Assembly: GCF_000247695.1 (NCBI RefSeq)
Contig: NW_004624734.1
Coordinates: forward strand, 40,375,232 to 40,439,231
Length of the DNA: 64,000 nt
Source of the DNA: Heterocephalus glaber
Taxonomy: Eukaryota > Chordata > Mammalia > Rodentia > Bathyergidae
Direction of reading: 5' to 3'
Positions 21,900 through 33,019 of this stretch are shown here, one piece after another. The notes beneath the pieces were generated by a model. That model saw nothing but the letters and a program-made list of their open reading frames with translations, was not told where the DNA came from and made no database searches. The position numbers and the translations under genes were made by a program. Each line of letters opens with the position of its first letter. Position 1 is the stretch's first letter.

Positions 21900-24700
21900 A
21901 GGTATAGGTGCCTGGGGGTCAGGGGGAGAGGGAAAGGCAGGGGGTGGAGTGGGAGGCGGGTGATCGACAGGGATAGAATCGGTGTCTCCTCCTCCCTCGG
22001 AAGCGAAGTAGCCAATGAGGTGGCGCGGCCGGCCCGGCCTGGCCGCCAGTGCCATATAGTATGCAGCAACCGGAGGAGTCACGTTGGGGGAACGGCAGAA
22101 AGCAGCTATCCGTTTACACTACTTTGCTCAAGCAGCTATCTTAATGGTGACTGCGTGGCCGGGGGGAAACCTGATCGGCCAGATCCAGCCGAAACCAGGA
22201 GGGAGGGAGTGGGCTTTCCGGAGGGGGGGAGGGGGGAGGGAGACGAAGAAGGAGGAGTGAGAGAGGGGGAAAGAAAGAGTAAAAGAGTGCGAGGGAGTGA
22301 GGGAGGGAGGAAAATAAACAACAAAAAATGTCCTCTTCCTCCCCCACCGGGCAGATCGCGAGCGCGGCGGACATCAAGCAGGAGAATGGGATGGAAAGCG
22401 CCTCGGAAGGGCAGGAGGCGCAGCGCGAGGTGGCGGGAGGCGCGGCGGCAGGGCTGAGCCCCCCGACTCCAGCCCCGTTCCCTCTGGAGCCGGGGGAAGC
22501 CGCGGCCGGGGCGGGCCGCGAGGAAGGGGCGGCGGCAGAGCCGGTCCCACTCCACTCGGAACTTCTGGGCGGGCACCGCGCCGCCGCCGCCGCGCAGCCC
22601 CCGCTGGCCTTCTCGCCGGACCACGTCGCCTGCGTGTGCGAGGCGCTGCAGCAGGGGGGCAACCTGGACCGCCTGGCCCGGTTCCTGTGGTCCCTGCCCC
22701 AGAGCGACCTGCTACGTGGCAACGAGAGCCTGCTGAAGGCGCGGGCGCTCGTGGCCTTCCACCAGGGCATCTACCCGGAGCTGTACAGCATCCTCGAGAG
22801 CCACAGCTTCGAATCGGCCAACCACCCGCTGCTGCAGCAGCTCTGGTACAAGGCGCGCTACACCGAGGCCGAGCGCGCGCGCGGCCGGCCGCTAGGCGCC
22901 GTGGACAAGTACCGGCTGCGCAGGAAATTCCCGCTGCCCCGCACCATCTGGGACGGCGAGGAGACGGTGTATTGTTTCAAGGAGAAGTCGCGCAACGCGC
23001 TCAAGGAGCTCTACAAGCAGAATCGCTACCCTTCGCCTGCCGAGAAGCGGCACCTGGCCAAGATCACCGGGCTGTCCCTCACCCAGGTCAGCAACTGGTT
23101 CAAGAACCGCCGGCAGCGCGACCGGAACCCCTCGGAGACCCAGTCCAAAAGGTGAGCGCCAACTTTCCCCCTCCTCCTGCCCCCGCGCTCCCCACCCCCC
23201 TCCCAGCTTTCTTCTCCCGGCGCTGCAAACATGGCGCTTACCTTCCCCACAGCCCGGCCGGCTGCCCACCTCTCCCCGCCCCCCGCCGCGCCCCGACCCG
23301 CAGGGCCGCCCCTCCCCCCGCGGCCCCCAGAAGTTTCGTCGCCCGCGAGGCCCCGGTCCCCGCCCCCACCGCGCCGCGCCGCCGGCTGCCTGCCCCCCTC
23401 GCGCCTGCTCCGGAGTTGCCACGCGCGCCCTTGGCCCGGCGGGCGCAGGGAGCGCGCGTGGACGCCGGGGTGCAGCTCTCCGGGCCGCTCCCGCGCGAGC
23501 TTCCTCTGGACTCCCTGATCCGCGGGGTTCGGCTGTTCCCCCCCTCGGGCCTGCCCTGGATGGAGGTCGCCGGGGGCCGCTCCGGAAGGCAGAGGGCGTT
23601 CGAAGGGGGCTGGTGGCCCAAGTGGGTCTGGGGACGTCGAGGTTTGAATGTGACAGAGTTAATCATTCACCCTGCCCGCCGCGGTTCTTCCGCGGCCGCG
23701 GCAACGTGGGGAGCCGGCGCGACTCGGCTCTGCCGTGTTTTGAAACCTGATTCTGAACGACTTCGGATCGGGTTTCAGCGCCGCAGGGTAGCAGGGCCGG
23801 AGGGCCGCTCGGGGCCCCAAGCCGGCGGGTCCGCCTCCCTCTGCGCGGCGATCGCGGGTGGATGCGTGGGGGACCGGTTCCCTGGAGGGGCAGCAGGAGA
23901 GGAGGGGGTGCTGCCGACTCGGCCCTCGGCGGGCGGACTGCCCTCCCGTCGGGTTGGGACTGTTGGAAGGGCAGGTTTTTCTCCTCTTCGGTAGAAAATA
24001 CAGGGACTTCCACCTCTTTTGTGTCCTCCGGAGCCTGGACACTTGGGGTGTGCGTGTGTGTGTGGAGTTGGATGAGGTAAAGTAAGGAAAAGGTCGCCTA
24101 AAGACTTGCGGCTCCAGCCCTTCGGGGACTGGGGAGGAAAGATCTGAGCGTCCTGCGCCGAGGCCGGGGAGCCGCCCGCCCAGCCAGGTGGAGGTGACCC
24201 GCGCGCCGCCGCCCGCTCCTGCCCGGCACCCGGCGGGCCCGACGACCGCCGCTGTCCTCGTCCAAGGAGGGAGGCTCAGCCCCCGAGTCTGGCCCCGGGT
24301 AACCAAAACAAAACGCGCCCGCGACGAGTGAGAGCCCCCCCGCAGGTCTGCGGAAGTTAGGTCGGGCCCTGCCACCTGCCCCACGCCCGCTGGGGGCCGC
24401 GGATCTCCGGGAGCGGGCAGAATCGGCCGGGCTGGGCCAGAGGGTAGGGAGCGGCCACCGCGCACAGGCACAGGCCAGCTGCCCTCCTGCAGGCTCCGCG
24501 CCCCCGCCAGCGCGGTCCCTGGGCTCCCCGCCCCCACACCGCACAGCCGACTTCACCCCCTCCCCATTAAACACACACACCCCGCCCAGTTGCCTGGTGT
24601 AGGCCCCTCTCCGGATCTGTCTCCCACCCGTACCCCGGGTGAGTCACCCTCGCAGACGGCGACGGCAGCTCAGCCTCAGCTCATAAATCAAAGCGCTTTC
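21900..24700 (+). promoter_or_regulatory. SIX4: SIX4 CpG island and promoter
   Basis: About 2.8 kb of very GC- and CpG-rich DNA spans the SIX4 promoter, exon 1 and half of intron 1. No TATA box is in a convincing place. A CCAAT box lies at 22012-22016 (AGCCAATGAGG), about 315 bases before the ATG, within GC-rich sequence. A G/A-rich purine tract covers about 22195-22320 just before the ATG. The transcription start probably lies around 22050-22200, but this is inference. Long antisense ORFs here are GC-bias artefacts. Confidence 0.8.
22328..23151 (+). CDS. SIX4: SIX4 coding exon 1 (SIX domain + homeodomain)
   Basis: Encodes residues 1-274 plus two bases of codon 275. The donor is AAAAG|GTGAGC with GT at 23152-23153. 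It carries the complete SIX domain and homeodomain, as in other SIX genes where both lie in the first exon. It is very GC-rich, with an Ala run at residues 85-89 and Ala/Gly/Glu-rich low complexity before residue 95. Reading through the donor would give only one more residue (R) and a stop, which confirms that splicing is required. Confidence 0.96.
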
Positions 24701-27700
24701 TGCGCTCCTGGCCCCGCAGCCCAAAACCCGGGTAATCCCCTCCCCTCTCCATGAAAGCAAACAGACCGCGGGCCACGGCAGCACTGTCGGACCCTTTGGT
24801 GGGCCAGGTTCCACCAGGAATCCAGACTGCCTCAAGAACCCCACCACTCCTCTCTGCCTAAGTTGGGGAGCAGAGGAGCACAGTCTTGCCTGGAACCAGA
24901 CCAAGGGCTCTGGAAGGGGGTCTGATGGTTACAAGGCCACTGAGTGACCCACACTTCACCCCCAGTCACCAGGTCACTGGATGGACTGTTAAATAGGTTC
25001 CTCTGGCTTCGAAGGGACTGTACAGAAGTGTTCTTGGATTGAAAGTGTGCTTCCTACAAGGACAGACACTTTTTGAATGAGAGTTGTCAGTCTGGTGGAG
25101 TAGAGAAAATGGACTCTTGTTAATGAACTGGCAAATACAGTTGAATACTTCACACCTCCTGCCCCTTTGGCCGTTCCTCTTACCTCCCAAATAACTCTTA
25201 ACCTGAGTTAGTTGGACAGTAGGGGGGTCCTACTCCTGAACAGAAAAAACTGTAGTGTAAAAGCAGCATGTTTCACAGTAAAGAAAAGCACTTTACTGCT
25301 ATATAAAGGAAAATACTCTCCTGTGAGTCCTATTTGCTAAATTTATATCTTCCAGATCATTGGCCTTTCCCTGAATTTATTGTTATTTAAAATTATTAGG
25401 ATCTGAGAGTTCATCTTCCCAGATTCTCTGGCTGGTCGGAGAAAGGCCTCAGAGCTTCAGTAAGGCTAGCAGACATCCTGCTATGCTTTCCTTAAATACT
25501 GCCTTTAATGGATTTAGAAGCTGTCTTCTAAACAAACGGCACTGTGTGCAGTGGCATCTCCTTGACCTTCTGAATGTCTTGGTTTCCCCCTGTACAGTGA
25601 GTCAGATGGCAATCCCAGCACTGAAGATGAATCCAGCAAGGGACATGAGGATTTGTCTCCTCACCCACTCTCAGGTTCATCTGACGGTGTCACCAACCTC
25701 AGCCTTTCCAGTCACATGGAGCCAGTGTATATGCAGCAAATTGGAAATACTAAGATACCATTAAGCTCTTCTGGAGTTTTGTTGAATGGAAGCTTGGTAC
25801 CTGCAAGTACTTCACCTGTCTTCCTTAATGGTAATTCTTTTATTCAGGGACCCAATGGAGTTATCCTTAATGGATTAAATGTGGGAAATGCGCAGACAGT
25901 GTCACTGAATTCACCAAAAATGTCTTCCAACATTGTGAGCAATGGTATAGCCATGACTGACATACTGGGGTCTACTTCCCAGGATGTGAAGGAATTCAAA
26001 GTCCTCCAGAGTTCTGCTGCTAACTCAGCAGCCACCACCTCCTACAGCCCCAGTGTGTCGTTCCCAGGGCTGATAACCAGCACTGAGGTGAAAAGAGAAG
26101 GCATTCAAACAGTGGCTTCCCAGGACGGAGGCTCTGTAGTGACTTTTACTACACCAGTGCAAATTAACCAGTATGGCATTGTCCAGATCCCTAATTCCGG
26201 AGCAAACAGCCAGATCCTTAATGGGAGCATTGGATTCTCTCCACTGCAGCTGCCTCCTGTGTCAGTGGCAGCGTCACAAGGTAAAAGCCTCATTTGGTAC
26301 CATAATACACCAGTGGGCGTGTTGGTCAGCTGCTATAAAGGATGCATTTAGTGAGAGCTATAGATTGATGTTACTGTTCGGGTACCTCATTGGCTGCCAC
26401 AACTGCACAATAGCTTGATGAGAATATCCTTCTCAACACCTATGTAATACTCAGCTTGCTTCATTCCCTCACATCATGGGGATGGGCTTTTATCTTTGCA
26501 AAATTGAGTGGAAAAGTACAGTTCCTAGCAAGTCTTGCCAAATCTACAATAACAAATATAGTAAGCCAATCAGTGCTTATAAAATAACCCACTACTTCAC
26601 ACTTAATATTAAAAATTAATAAAGTTGCTAAAAACAAAATTAATCAAGCAGCTGGTAAGGATGTATACACCTTACCTAAGCATTATTTATTTGACAAAAA
26701 TATGTTCTAAAAGAACAAGCTAAAAAGACCAAATGAATTTTATTTGAAACCTGTTCCTCTTATAATTAAAACAAAGACCTAAAAGAAAACCAGAGTAATA
26801 TGTAATACAGTGTCTGTTGCTCTGGATGTATATTTACCCCCAAAATATATGGGTTTATTTATGAAGACAACTCTAAGCCTTATGGTATATGCTGTGGATT
26901 TACTAATAGAAATTTGCTAAGCACTGATTTGAAATTTGGGAAACCTGAGACTGATACGACTGAGGTTCTTTGTTGCCTTTAAAGCAAGTCTGGCTCACTT
27001 GTCATTTTCTTTATATAGAAAGAGAAATGGTTAGAATTTGGCAGTTACATAGTCCCATAAATTCAGGGCTGGGAGATATAGATGCATATGTGACTTCCTA
27101 TAAGCAAATATGAAAGTCAAGATTTTTACAAAACCAAACTTAAGGAATTGTTGGCCTTGAAGGTCATCTTTCTATAAGGATAGTTTACCAGAAAGAAAGA
27201 AAAGCAGTTTCTGCCCAACTGTGTTGTTTCCACAACTGTGGTGTACTTGAGCTTATTGGAGACATGAATGGGAAAATGGTTGTAAATTTCATTCTATAAG
27301 TTTGTTTCTCTTTAGGCAAAGTGGTAATATAACACAACAGTCCTGCAGTGTGGCTGTGCCAAGTTGTTCGTTTTTCCAGGTTATAGAAAGAGCCAAGCCT
27401 AGTTACTGGTCAATGTGGGAGAAAAATATGAAAGCTGCAATATTTAGTTTAACAATAAGTTAATGTATATCTCGCCTCTTTTCCCTCTTTAGGAAAATTT
27501 CTAAACAAAGGTAATGTTTTATAGACAACAAATTTGAACAGAAAGTATGAGTATATGCATTGAGGAGGACAAAAGCAAAAGTATTTTTCATTTGCAATCT
27601 AGCAAAGTGGTACCATAGAAAATTTTTGTGAACTAATAATTAAGTTTCTAAGTGAGATATTTAAGAGAAGTAAGAATAGAATTTTTGTTTAAAATAGCTA

Positions 27701-30700
27701 AGAGCAAATAACAAGACTGTCAATTCTTGGAATCAAAGGCATAAGTTTCACCAGATGGGTCCAATAAGCAACATTCCTTTATCGTAGTTGTGTATTATAC
27801 TTCTCAATAAAGCATTTTGGCGATTCGACCTTTCTCAAAAAAGTATATTAAGCCTTCTTTAAAATGTCTAGACAAGGTCGACTTAACATTCTATAGCTGT
27901 GATTTGTTTTTAAAAATAGAATATTTGTATCTTTTATTCACTTTATGATCTGAGAAAGTGAGATTTTTTTTCCTGTCATCATTACAATTTACACCTATGA
28001 TTTTCAGTTGGATTTTTAAACTGATTTTAAAATTAGTGTTCAGTTTATAACTCTTTGTAGTTATGCTTAGTCATCTTTTAGATCACATCTGCTTTTCTCC
28101 ACTTATATATGTTATAATTTCTACACATACAGAAAAATTATTTTACTTGTATTCAATAGCCATTGGAAAAATGTTGCTGTAATGTGTTATTTATGACTAT
28201 TAAAAATAATTATTTTAGGGCCAGGGATTTAGCTCAGTGTTTCCACCATCTGCCTCGCAAACTAAGGACCCGAGTTCGATCCCCGGTACCAAAAAACATA
28301 ATTATTATTATTTTGTTCACATGTACACTAGTAAACAATTTTACAAACACAAATATACAACAAAATAAACCTATTTCAGATGGTTTTTTGCTGAAATATA
28401 GCAGCTTACAAGAATTTTAAACCATACTTACAGTGAAGCCAAATATTTTCAAGTAAAAGCAGTTGTTTTTCTTTTTTTTTTTAATATTGCCTGAACAAAC
28501 ATTTATGTTAGGGAATAGCTTGATGTTATGTTAGGGAATACCTAGAAATGCTTTTGTTAACAACCAGTGTTTCTGTGATGAATACTTCCTAGTGGTTCCA
28601 TTTGTAAAAGGAATTCATATAGTGTTTTCTCCCTTATTCTCCTTTAGAAACATGCCTTTGCATTAGAGTACTTAAAAATGTTTCAAATACATAAACAGTC
28701 CAGTAGAACATATTTATCAGTATAGGTGGTAATATAATCGCTATTATTCAAATAATTCAAGAAAGGATATGCTGTAGGTGATTACCCCATTTAACATTGG
28801 GCTGTTGTCCCAAACAGTAAGACAGTCTAATTCAAGGTCAAGGTAAATAGCCCCTCTGAACTGTGTAACAAAACTCTCCTCAAATCTACTTTTCCTTCCA
28901 TGGCAACATTTGGGGACCCGGATTATCTAATTGCCATCATTTCACTGTGCCTGTGTGAAAACTCAGAAGGAAAAGTGATTCCATTTATTGAAGGGAGGGT
29001 CTAACTCACCTACATTGTCTGAGTTATCTGATTTGAACATCTCAGCTTTCCACTTGCATTTCTTTTTTCTTTTTCTACTTCTAGTCTCTACAGACCATTA
29101 TAGTGAGAGCCTCAAAAGATACAAACCTTTTAGAGAAGCATTAGCTGTGGTCCTTTATGTTGATCTGTATTTTAAAAAGCACATTTCAGTGTTGTCATTA
29201 ATTCTTCCTATCACTACAATCCTGAAAATTCAGAACTGGCTCAACAAAAAAAGAAAAAGCCCTTTGAATGTTCTGTTGACCTGACATTACTTTATGGCTA
29301 GTTTGGTGAAAGTTTGCAACTTGTCTATACAAGTTTATTTGGTTAACTTTTTTTTTTTTTTTTTTTTGGTACCAGGGATCAAACTCGGGTCCTTGTGCTT
29401 TCGGGGCAAACAGTGGAACCACTGAGCTAAATCCCAGCCCTTTATGTGGTTAACTTTTAAACCCCAGGGAAACTCATTTTCTGTGGCATTCTGTACCTTT
29501 CCATTCATATTTTATGTCATTACTGATCACTCCTGAACAAAAGGCATTCTACTTTGCATTTATATTTTCTACTTCTAACTGGCAGCACTAGCAATAACTA
29601 GAAACTAATTAAGAGATATCAAGTCGGTAATAATGAGCCAGATACTTAACAAATCAGAACTTGGACAAGTCTTTCTTTTTCTTTTTTTTTTCATACTTGG
29701 TTTCCAAACCAGTAGTTTTCACTTTCATTTTGTCATCAGAATTGCTTGGAAAGTTAAAACTACAGCTGTTCCAAATCAGGTGTGATAGCGGGCATCTTAA
29801 TCCCATTGCTCAGGAGGCTGAGGCAGGAGGGATCACTGCAAGTTTAAGGCCACCCTGAACTACATAGAGAGAGCCTGTCTTAAAAAAAAAAATTTTTTTT
29901 TTTAGTACAACTGTTCTAGGCAAAGGATGTAGCTCAGTAGTAGACCACTTTCGTAGAATGTACAAGTCCCTGAGTTCAGTCCCCAGCACTGCAAAAATTA
30001 TTATTAGGCTAGTGGAGCGTAGCGGTACACGTTTGTAATCCTAGCTATTCAGGAGGCTGAGGCAGGAGGATCACAAGTTCAAGACTAGCCTGGACAACTT
30101 AGTGAGACCCTGTCTCAAAATAAAAAATAAAAAGGGGCCAGAGATGTAGGTTCATGCAAAGGCCCTGGGTTCAATCCCTAGTACAAAAAAAAGGTTTAAA
30201 TTATTAAAGGGAAGTGTCACTTCTCCGTAGATACTGTACCTGAGGGGGAAAAAATCATGTGTATAAAGAAGTAACTTTTTCCGTTTTATCACCTCCATCA
30301 ATGCTAATTGGTACTTTACTTTTTTCTAGGTAATATTTCAGTAAATTCAAGCACTTCAGATGGGAGCATATTTACAAGTGAGTCTGCCACAATTCAGCAA
30401 GGAAAGGTTTACTTGAGCTCTCTTGCTCCCAGTGCAGTGGTATACACTGTTCCTAATTCAGGCCAGACTGTAGGATCTGTGAAACAGGAAGGCTTGGAAA
30501 GGAGCCTGGTATTTTCTCAGTTGATGCCTGTCAATCACAATGCACAAGTAAATGCAAACCTGTCTTCTGAAAATGTCCCGGGGAGTGGCCTTCATCCACT
30601 GGCCCCCTCGCTAGTTAATGTATCCCCAACTCACAATTTTTCCCTGACTCCCCCTACTCTACTAAATCCCACCGAGCTAAATCATGACCTTGGTGATAGC

Positions 30701-31126
30701 CAGCCAATGTCTGCACCTGTGGCAAGCAAATCTACCGTGACCTCTGTCAGCAACACTAACTATGCCACACTTCAGAACTGCTCCCTTCTTACTGGTCAGG
30801 ACCTTTTGTCAGTCCCGTTGCCTCAGGCTGCCCTTGGGGAAATAGTGCCTACAGTTGAAGACCAGGTAGGTCATGCCAGCCCAGCAGTTCACCAGGATTT
30901 TGTCAGAGAACACCGACTGGTTCTGCAGTCTGTAGCTAACTTAAAGGAGAACTTCTTACAGAATTCTGAGAGCAAAGCAACAAGCAGCCTAATGATGCTG
31001 GACTCCAAATCTAAGTATGTCCTAGATGGCATGGTTGAGACAGTCTGTGAAGACCTGGAAACAGATAAAAAAGAGCTTGCCAAGCTCCAAACTGTCCAGT
31101 TGGATGAAGATATGCAAGACTTATAA
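22328..31126 (+). CDS. SIX4: SIX4 homeobox transcription factor, join(22328-23151, 25598-26280, 30330-31126)
   Basis: Sine oculis homeobox 4 (AREC3), a nuclear transcription factor acting with EYA/DACH partners in muscle, kidney, gonad and sensory placode development. The spliced product is 767 aa, close to the roughly 775-780 aa of human and mouse. Order: acidic, Ala/Gly-rich N-terminus (1-94); SIX domain about 95-209, used for EYA contact and DNA specificity; homeodomain about 210-269 with WFKNRR at 257-262 and Lys at homeodomain position 50; then a Ser/Thr/Asn/Gln-rich C-terminal region, the known transactivation part, ending in MQDL. All three exons join in frame with consensus splice sites (274 codons+2 nt, 683 nt, 797 nt). 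The start has A at -3 and is the first ATG of the homologous reading frame. No frame break. Recognition rests on the whole protein matching SIX4 rather than SIX1, SIX2 or SIX5. Confidence 0.97.
23152..25597 (+). other. SIX4: SIX4 intron 1
   Basis: A 2.45 kb phase-2 intron (GTGAGC...TACAG). The left half is CpG island; the right half is unique moderate-GC sequence. No SINE, LINE or LTR is seen. Open frames over 23.2-24.5 kb on both strands reflect GC bias. Confidence 0.9.
25598..26280 (+). CDS. SIX4: SIX4 coding exon 2
   Basis: Acceptor CCCCCTGTACAG ends at 25597 after a pyrimidine tract. The exon completes codon 275 as Ser and runs through [20 protein letters not shown] to VAASQ. The donor is CACAAG|GTAAAA at 26281. 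It encodes residues 275-502 and the first base of codon 503. Composition is Ser/Asn/Gly/Val-rich with no folded domain, as expected for the SIX4 C-terminal region. The sequence VKREG is a possible SUMO-type site (psi-K-x-E relaxed), which is inference only. Confidence 0.96.
28217..28296 (+). mobile_element. ID-type SINE in SIX4 intron 2
   Basis: GGCCAGGGATTTAGCTCAGT ... GACCCGAGTTCGATCCCCGG. Flanking AATAATTATTTT-like sequence repeats imperfectly. Same strand as SIX4. Confidence 0.9.
29351..29440 (-). mobile_element. ID-type SINE in SIX4 intron 2
   Basis: Reverse copy; duplication TTTAT(T/G)TGGTTAACTTT at 29334-29350 and 29441-29457. Confidence 0.92.
29700..29771 (+). mobile_element. MER5A-like fragment
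   Basis: CCAGTAGTTTTCACTTTCAT ... CAGAATTGCTTGGAAAGTTAAA follows the MER5A start. Cut by SINEs. Confidence 0.5.
29772..29904 (+). mobile_element. B1-type SINE
   Basis: TACA(G/A)CTGTTC at 29761-29771 and after the tail marks the insertion. Body GCTCAGGAGGCTGAGGCAGG, tail A-run then T-run. Confidence 0.8.
29918..30004 (+). mobile_element. Old ID-like SINE
   Basis: GCAAAGGATGTAGCTCAGTAG ... GAGTTCAGTCCCCAGCACTG. Confidence 0.75.
30007..30192 (+). mobile_element. B1-dID composite SINE near SIX4 exon 3
   Basis: GCTATTCAGGAGGCTGAGGC ... CCTGTCTCAAAATAAAAAAT then GGGGCCAGAGATGTAGGTTC and GGGTTCAATCCCTAGTAC. Ends about 137 bases before the exon 3 acceptor. Confidence 0.85.
30330..31126 (+). CDS. 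SIX4: SIX4 coding exon 3 (C-terminal activation region) and stop
   Basis: The acceptor TTTTTTCTAG ends at 30329, with a plausible branch point TGCTAAT near 30302-30308. The exon completes Gly503 and continues [12 protein letters not shown] to EDMQDL and a TAA at 31124-31126. It encodes residues 503-767. A second VKQEG motif echoes the VKREG of exon 2. The acidic, Leu-containing end ([15 protein letters not shown] to DEDMQDL) matches the strongly conserved SIX4 C-terminus. The reading frame stays open through the acceptor, so the ORF alone would overcall about 7 residues upstream. Confidence 0.96.
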
Positions 31127-31607
31127 ACTTTTATTTCCTACACTCCCTTCCCTACTTTCTTTTGGCATCAGCAGCAGATCTTTTCGTGTGCCCCCGAAAG
31201 ACATAAAGCATTTTCCCACTTAAAAGAAAACACTGCTTTTTTAAGTCAGTGCATTCAAGAGACTTTGAATCGATCTGCATGAAGATCACAGTTGAATACA
31301 CACTAGTAGAACTGCATTGTTGCAGCCTTTTTGTTCGTGTATGTTTTCTTTTAAATGGAGGCAAAGGAACAAGATGAAATGTATCAAGTCAAAGAATATC
31401 TAGTTGGCAATATAATTCTAAGGTCAAAATGGAACTTGATAAATTTTTTAATTAAAAATTACACATCTAACAAAAATATAGCTGCAGATGGTTAGAAACA
31501 ATGCAATTGTTTTTGTTTACTTTGATTATATGGGCATTGATAAGATTAAGAAACAGAAATGGTACTCCAAACTATTGTAAGGGTGTATTTTTTGAAGTTA
31601 AGTAGCT

Positions 31608-31609
<2 letters not shown>

Positions 31610-31633
<24 letters not shown>
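31610..31633 (+). repeat. (TA)n in SIX4 3'UTR
   Basis: About 12 TA units, followed by related TATGTATGTG. Confidence 0.95.
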
Positions 31634-31641
<8 letters not shown>

Positions 31642-31788
31642 ATATGCATACAGACACATTTATCTTTTTCAGCATTTTTGAGAAAGTCTTGGTTAAAGTC
31701 TGTGCACATTTCCAGATGTGGTTGCTAGCAGTTCAAGGTAGCTGAGAAAGTTTGAAACTCCACTAAAAACTGAAACTTCAGTGTGAAT

Positions 31789-31796
31789 GTAAATAT
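31789..31796 (+). promoter_or_regulatory. SIX4: Pumilio-type element TGTAAATA in SIX4 3'UTR
   Basis: Exact match to the PUM consensus TGTANATA on the transcript strand in the proximal 3'UTR. Function is inferred from the motif only. Confidence 0.35.
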
Positions 31797-31952
31797 ATCA
31801 GTACTATAAGCAAGATTTGAGTAAGTACAGTGAATTTTATTTATACCGTGTATTTTTCTCTTATACTTCAGGCGCTATGAACTAAAAAGAAAAATGTTTT
31901 CTTACTGTTTAATTTATTTTTATTGTTTGAACAGGAAGTGAACATTGTTTCC

Positions 31953-31958
31953 AATAAA
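31953..31958 (+). terminator. SIX4: proximal poly(A) signal of SIX4
   Basis: A canonical AATAAA about 0.83 kb after the stop, followed within 30 bases by a T/G-rich stretch (TTTTACTTTTTGTAGG). It is a possible shorter SIX4 mRNA end. Use is not provable from sequence. Confidence 0.5.
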
Positions 31959-32983
31959 GTTTTACTTTTTGTAGGATTTTAAAAGCAGTGACTTTTATCA
32001 GGAGTCTATTACAGTCATTATTAATAACACTGAAACAGGAATTCTAAATCCCAGTATTGGAATTTTGGTACTTCTTTTCACATCTTTATTCTTTATTTAG
32101 CAACTCTGTTTCTTTTAAATATGTTTTATATAGACTTCTATGTGCCTTTTTAACTTGTGGCCTTTTTATTAGTGGTAAGATACATAAGTGTCAACAGAAG
32201 CACTGATTGTTCTTTTCTACTATATAACAGGGTTAATTTCACCACAGAATCACATTAAGTCTGAAGAACTTAAGTTTCACTAAATATTATGTATAATGTT
32301 TGTCATGCAAATGGATAAACAACTAATTATTACTGATGTTTTTCATTATAATGAAAATAACAGCAATTAGATTACAGAAAACCATATAAAATCAATTCTC
32401 CAGGCTATGAAAACAGCCATTTTAAAGTAAAGAACAAATGTATATATTCTGTTGAGCAGAATTCTGTCCTGTTGGAACTTCATTCTCAGTGTTTTGAATT
32501 GCTTGATATACTATGACACATGATTGTTGTTTGCACTCTATGATCATGTCTTCTTTAAAAACAAATCATTTGGGTTTCTGTAAGAAGTTTGTTGGATAAT
32601 GTTGTGAATTATGTTTATAGTTACTATCAGGACTCTGAAATGCATACATTTATGTAGTGAGTAAAGTTATTTTCTGGTGTCTGAAAAGCCAGAAAAGTGA
32701 GAAAATGGTATGTTCAGAGATGACTTAAAGTTGTTAAACATGAAAATGTTGCATCTTACTTTAAGATGAGAACAAAGGGTCCATTCTATATCTCTACATG
32801 TCCTTCAGCTGAACGTGTTGAACAAAGGCTACCGAGTACTTAATTTTTGCTGTTATTGCAGGTAGAACTTGAAGGCACAAATAAAGAGCCCTATGAAGAA
32901 TCCCTACCCCATTATTTTGATAAAGAACTTACATCCACTTTTTATGGAATTGGTGAATGTTCCTAAACTGCTGAAACTACATG

Positions 32984-33019
32984 GTTTTTGTTTTGTTTTG
33001 TTTTGTTTTGTTTGTTTTG
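32984..33019 (+). repeat. (TTTTG)n in SIX4 3'UTR
   Basis: Seven imperfect TTTTG units. Confidence 0.9.

Larger units (their letters stand above)
26281..30329 (+). other. SIX4: SIX4 intron 2
   Basis: A 4.05 kb phase-1 intron (GTAAAA...TTCTAG). From 26281 to 28216 it is unique A/T-rich sequence with no mobile element seen. The 3' half has taken ID SINEs in both orientations, an old MER5A-like fragment and B1-type SINEs right up to about 140 bases before exon 3. Confidence 0.9.

Noticed and set aside
22136..22770. Long antisense ORFs (162 and 209 codons) opposite SIX4 exon 1
   Set aside because: Mirror frames of a GC-rich coding exon and promoter; Arg/Pro/Ser-rich with no domain.
22636..23994. 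452-codon plus-strand ORF overlapping SIX4 exon 1 and intron 1
   Set aside because: Alternate frame of the SIX4 exon running into CpG-rich intron; Ala/Arg/Pro/Gly composition, no homology, crosses a certain splice donor.
23659..24580. Minus-strand ORFs of 292 and 160 codons in SIX4 intron 1
   Set aside because: Absence of stops is explained by CpG-island composition; no recognisable protein.
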